From: Owenia fusiformis
Taxonomy: Eukaryota > Annelida > Polychaeta > Sabellida > Oweniidae
DNA length: 64,000 nt
Assembly (NCBI GenBank): GCA_903813345.2
Contig: CAIIXF020000011.1
Span: 15,359,754 to 15,423,753 of the forward strand
Direction of reading: 5' to 3'
Part shown: positions 62,860 to 64,000 of the stretch, in pieces
How the letters are laid out: the number at the start of each line of letters is the position of its first letter
How positions within the stretch are numbered: the first letter of the stretch is position 1
Made by a program: the position numbers and the translations under genes
Notes under the pieces: generated by a model
What the model was told of the DNA's origin: nothing
What the model saw: only the letters and a program-made list of their open reading frames with translations
Database searches by the model: none

Positions 62860-62970
62860 TCCCTTGAGGCCCCGCTTCTACCATGAGCAATAAACTAAAG
62901 ATCCCGCTGAAAACATGAGGAGGCCCCGCTGAAAACATGAGGAGGTCCCGCTGAAATCAGGAGCAAGTGG
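62860..62970. repeat. Short tandem of CCCGCTGAAAACATGAGGAG
   Basis: Three to four units of about 25 bp, with CCCGCTGAAATCAGGAGCAA as a variant. A related pair is near 62,478-62,532 (CCCGCTGAAATCGCGAGCAA). Confidence 0.7.
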
Positions 62971-63500
62971 CTCTCTAAAATGGAGTGAAGACCGATTTGA
63001 CTTTGCAAATCTGCCACGACTGTAGCCAACGTCATAAATATATTAATTATTGATACTCTTCAGAGCACATATATATCATATATCATTGTCATTGTTATTA
63101 TCGGTTCGAGCAACCCCCCCCCCTTACCAAAAGCTGGCTACGAGCATGATTCCAATAAAACCATTTCACTTAATGTATTTCGACCTGACTCCATCGAGAA
63201 ATTTACCAAGAGAAGATTTAAATCCATTCCACGACTTTTGACAAGTTTCAAATAACTCGTTCTTCTTTGTATGCAATATATATTTATATTTCACTGAAGT
63301 TACATTATACTGTAGTTCAGTATATTACTACCTTAGAGGATTCAGCACCAATGGCGCACACGTTTGAAAAGGCAATTTATGGATCAACTGCTAGATGTAA
63401 GTAACAAAGGAGTACATCATCCGATTATGAGTCCGAAATAATAATAATCAAATAATTTCATCATTAAAAATTAATCGTAGGTTATGTTAAACGCACGTGT
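62971..63500. other. Intergenic, no feature seen
   Basis: AT-rich, with a C-run near 63,113-63,123 and a 63-codon open frame lacking any recognisable motif. Confidence 0.45.
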
Positions 63501-63509
63501 TACGCGGAA

Positions 63510-64000
63510 AACATGATGCAAATATGTGTCATATTCTGCAATAAATATGGCATATTCACTTGCGGTGTATGACAGATTCAGCTGCAGTATATTGCATACC
63601 CACTAAGCAATGAGAACACGATACGGAAGTACGCATTTGTCAATTGCATTGATTGAACAAACGGGTAATCATTGTGTCATTTTCACCTGCGGTATATGAC
63701 ATATTCGGCAAGTGAGTATGACATATTCTGCAAGTGACTATCAGGTATTCACTGAAATCAATGTATCGCATATTCACGGCGGAATATCGCATACTCACCT
63801 GCGGAATATGCCATAAACTGCAGGTGAGTATGGCATATACTGTATACCCGTATCACAAATACCACGCAACCATAAATGTATGCCATACTCCGCGTAACAT
63901 CGTATGTGTTATGCGGAATACGATGTTACGCGGAATATGGCATATATTCATGATTGCGTGGTATTTATGATACAGGTGTATATGCCATATTCAGCTGTGG
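63510..64000. repeat. CATATTC/GAATATG repeat cluster with a large palindrome
   Basis: Many short units of GGCATATTCACCTGCGG-type sequence occur in both orientations. At 63,846-63,977 two arms of about 60 bp (TATCACAAATACCACGCAAC ... GTAACATCGTAT, and the reverse) flank an 11-bp centre. The cluster runs off the window edge. Confidence 0.8.

Noticed and set aside
1-64000. CRISPR array, bacterial operon or phage features
   Set aside because: Tandem repeats here have no regular unique spacers, and the introns and domain types are those of an animal genome.

Overview
The window is animal nuclear DNA, most likely from a mollusc and probably a bivalve. It is AT-rich, has short exons with GT-AG introns, and is full of short terminal-inverted-repeat (TIR) elements and tandem repeats. 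Its one convincing gene combines chitin-binding peritrophin-A (CBM14) domains, von Willebrand factor A (VWA) domains and very acidic low-complexity sequence. That combination is known from molluscan shell-matrix proteins of the Pif/BMSP kind. The species cannot be named from the sequence alone.

Layout. Positions 1-14,200 hold no supportable coding gene: there is a 162-bp tandem array, an AAGGTCA-rich element, an 84-bp tandem array, TIR elements, and a promoter-like cluster near 3.05-3.13 kb. Positions 14,175-14,926 probably hold the proximal promoter and 5' leader. Positions 14,927-61,253 on the + strand are one gene that I assembled by hand into 25 coding exons. Every junction agrees in phase, giving 17,391 coding bases and about 5,796 residues. 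Positions 61,254-64,000 are 3' UTR and repeats, ending in a large palindrome.

The protein reads in order: signal peptide; three rounds of [CBM14, with or without a Ser/Gly linker and small Cys domain] - [Cys-rich domain A] - [VWA, three exons] - [Cys-rich domain B]; then one 11,010-bp exon; then two thrombospondin type 1 repeats, one LDL-receptor class A module, and a hydrophobic segment with a short tail. The giant exon has five CBM14 domains, five small Cys domains, long basic Ser/Gly/Lys repeats and about 1,760 residues of acidic Asp-Asn-x-Gly-Gly repeats. Rounds 2 and 3 are nearly identical, introns included, so the locus grew by recent segmental duplication. Nearly all introns are phase 1, so domains can be duplicated or skipped without breaking the frame.

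The least familiar part is a family of 15 Cys-rich domains built from CxxxC pairs, in versions with two, four or six pairs. They alternate with CBM14 and VWA, and I do not recognise them as a named family. A reasonable inference is a very large secreted or cell-surface organic-matrix protein. CBM14 would hold it to chitin, VWA and CxxxC domains would cross-link it, and the acidic tail would meet calcium or mineral. Function is inferred from architecture only.
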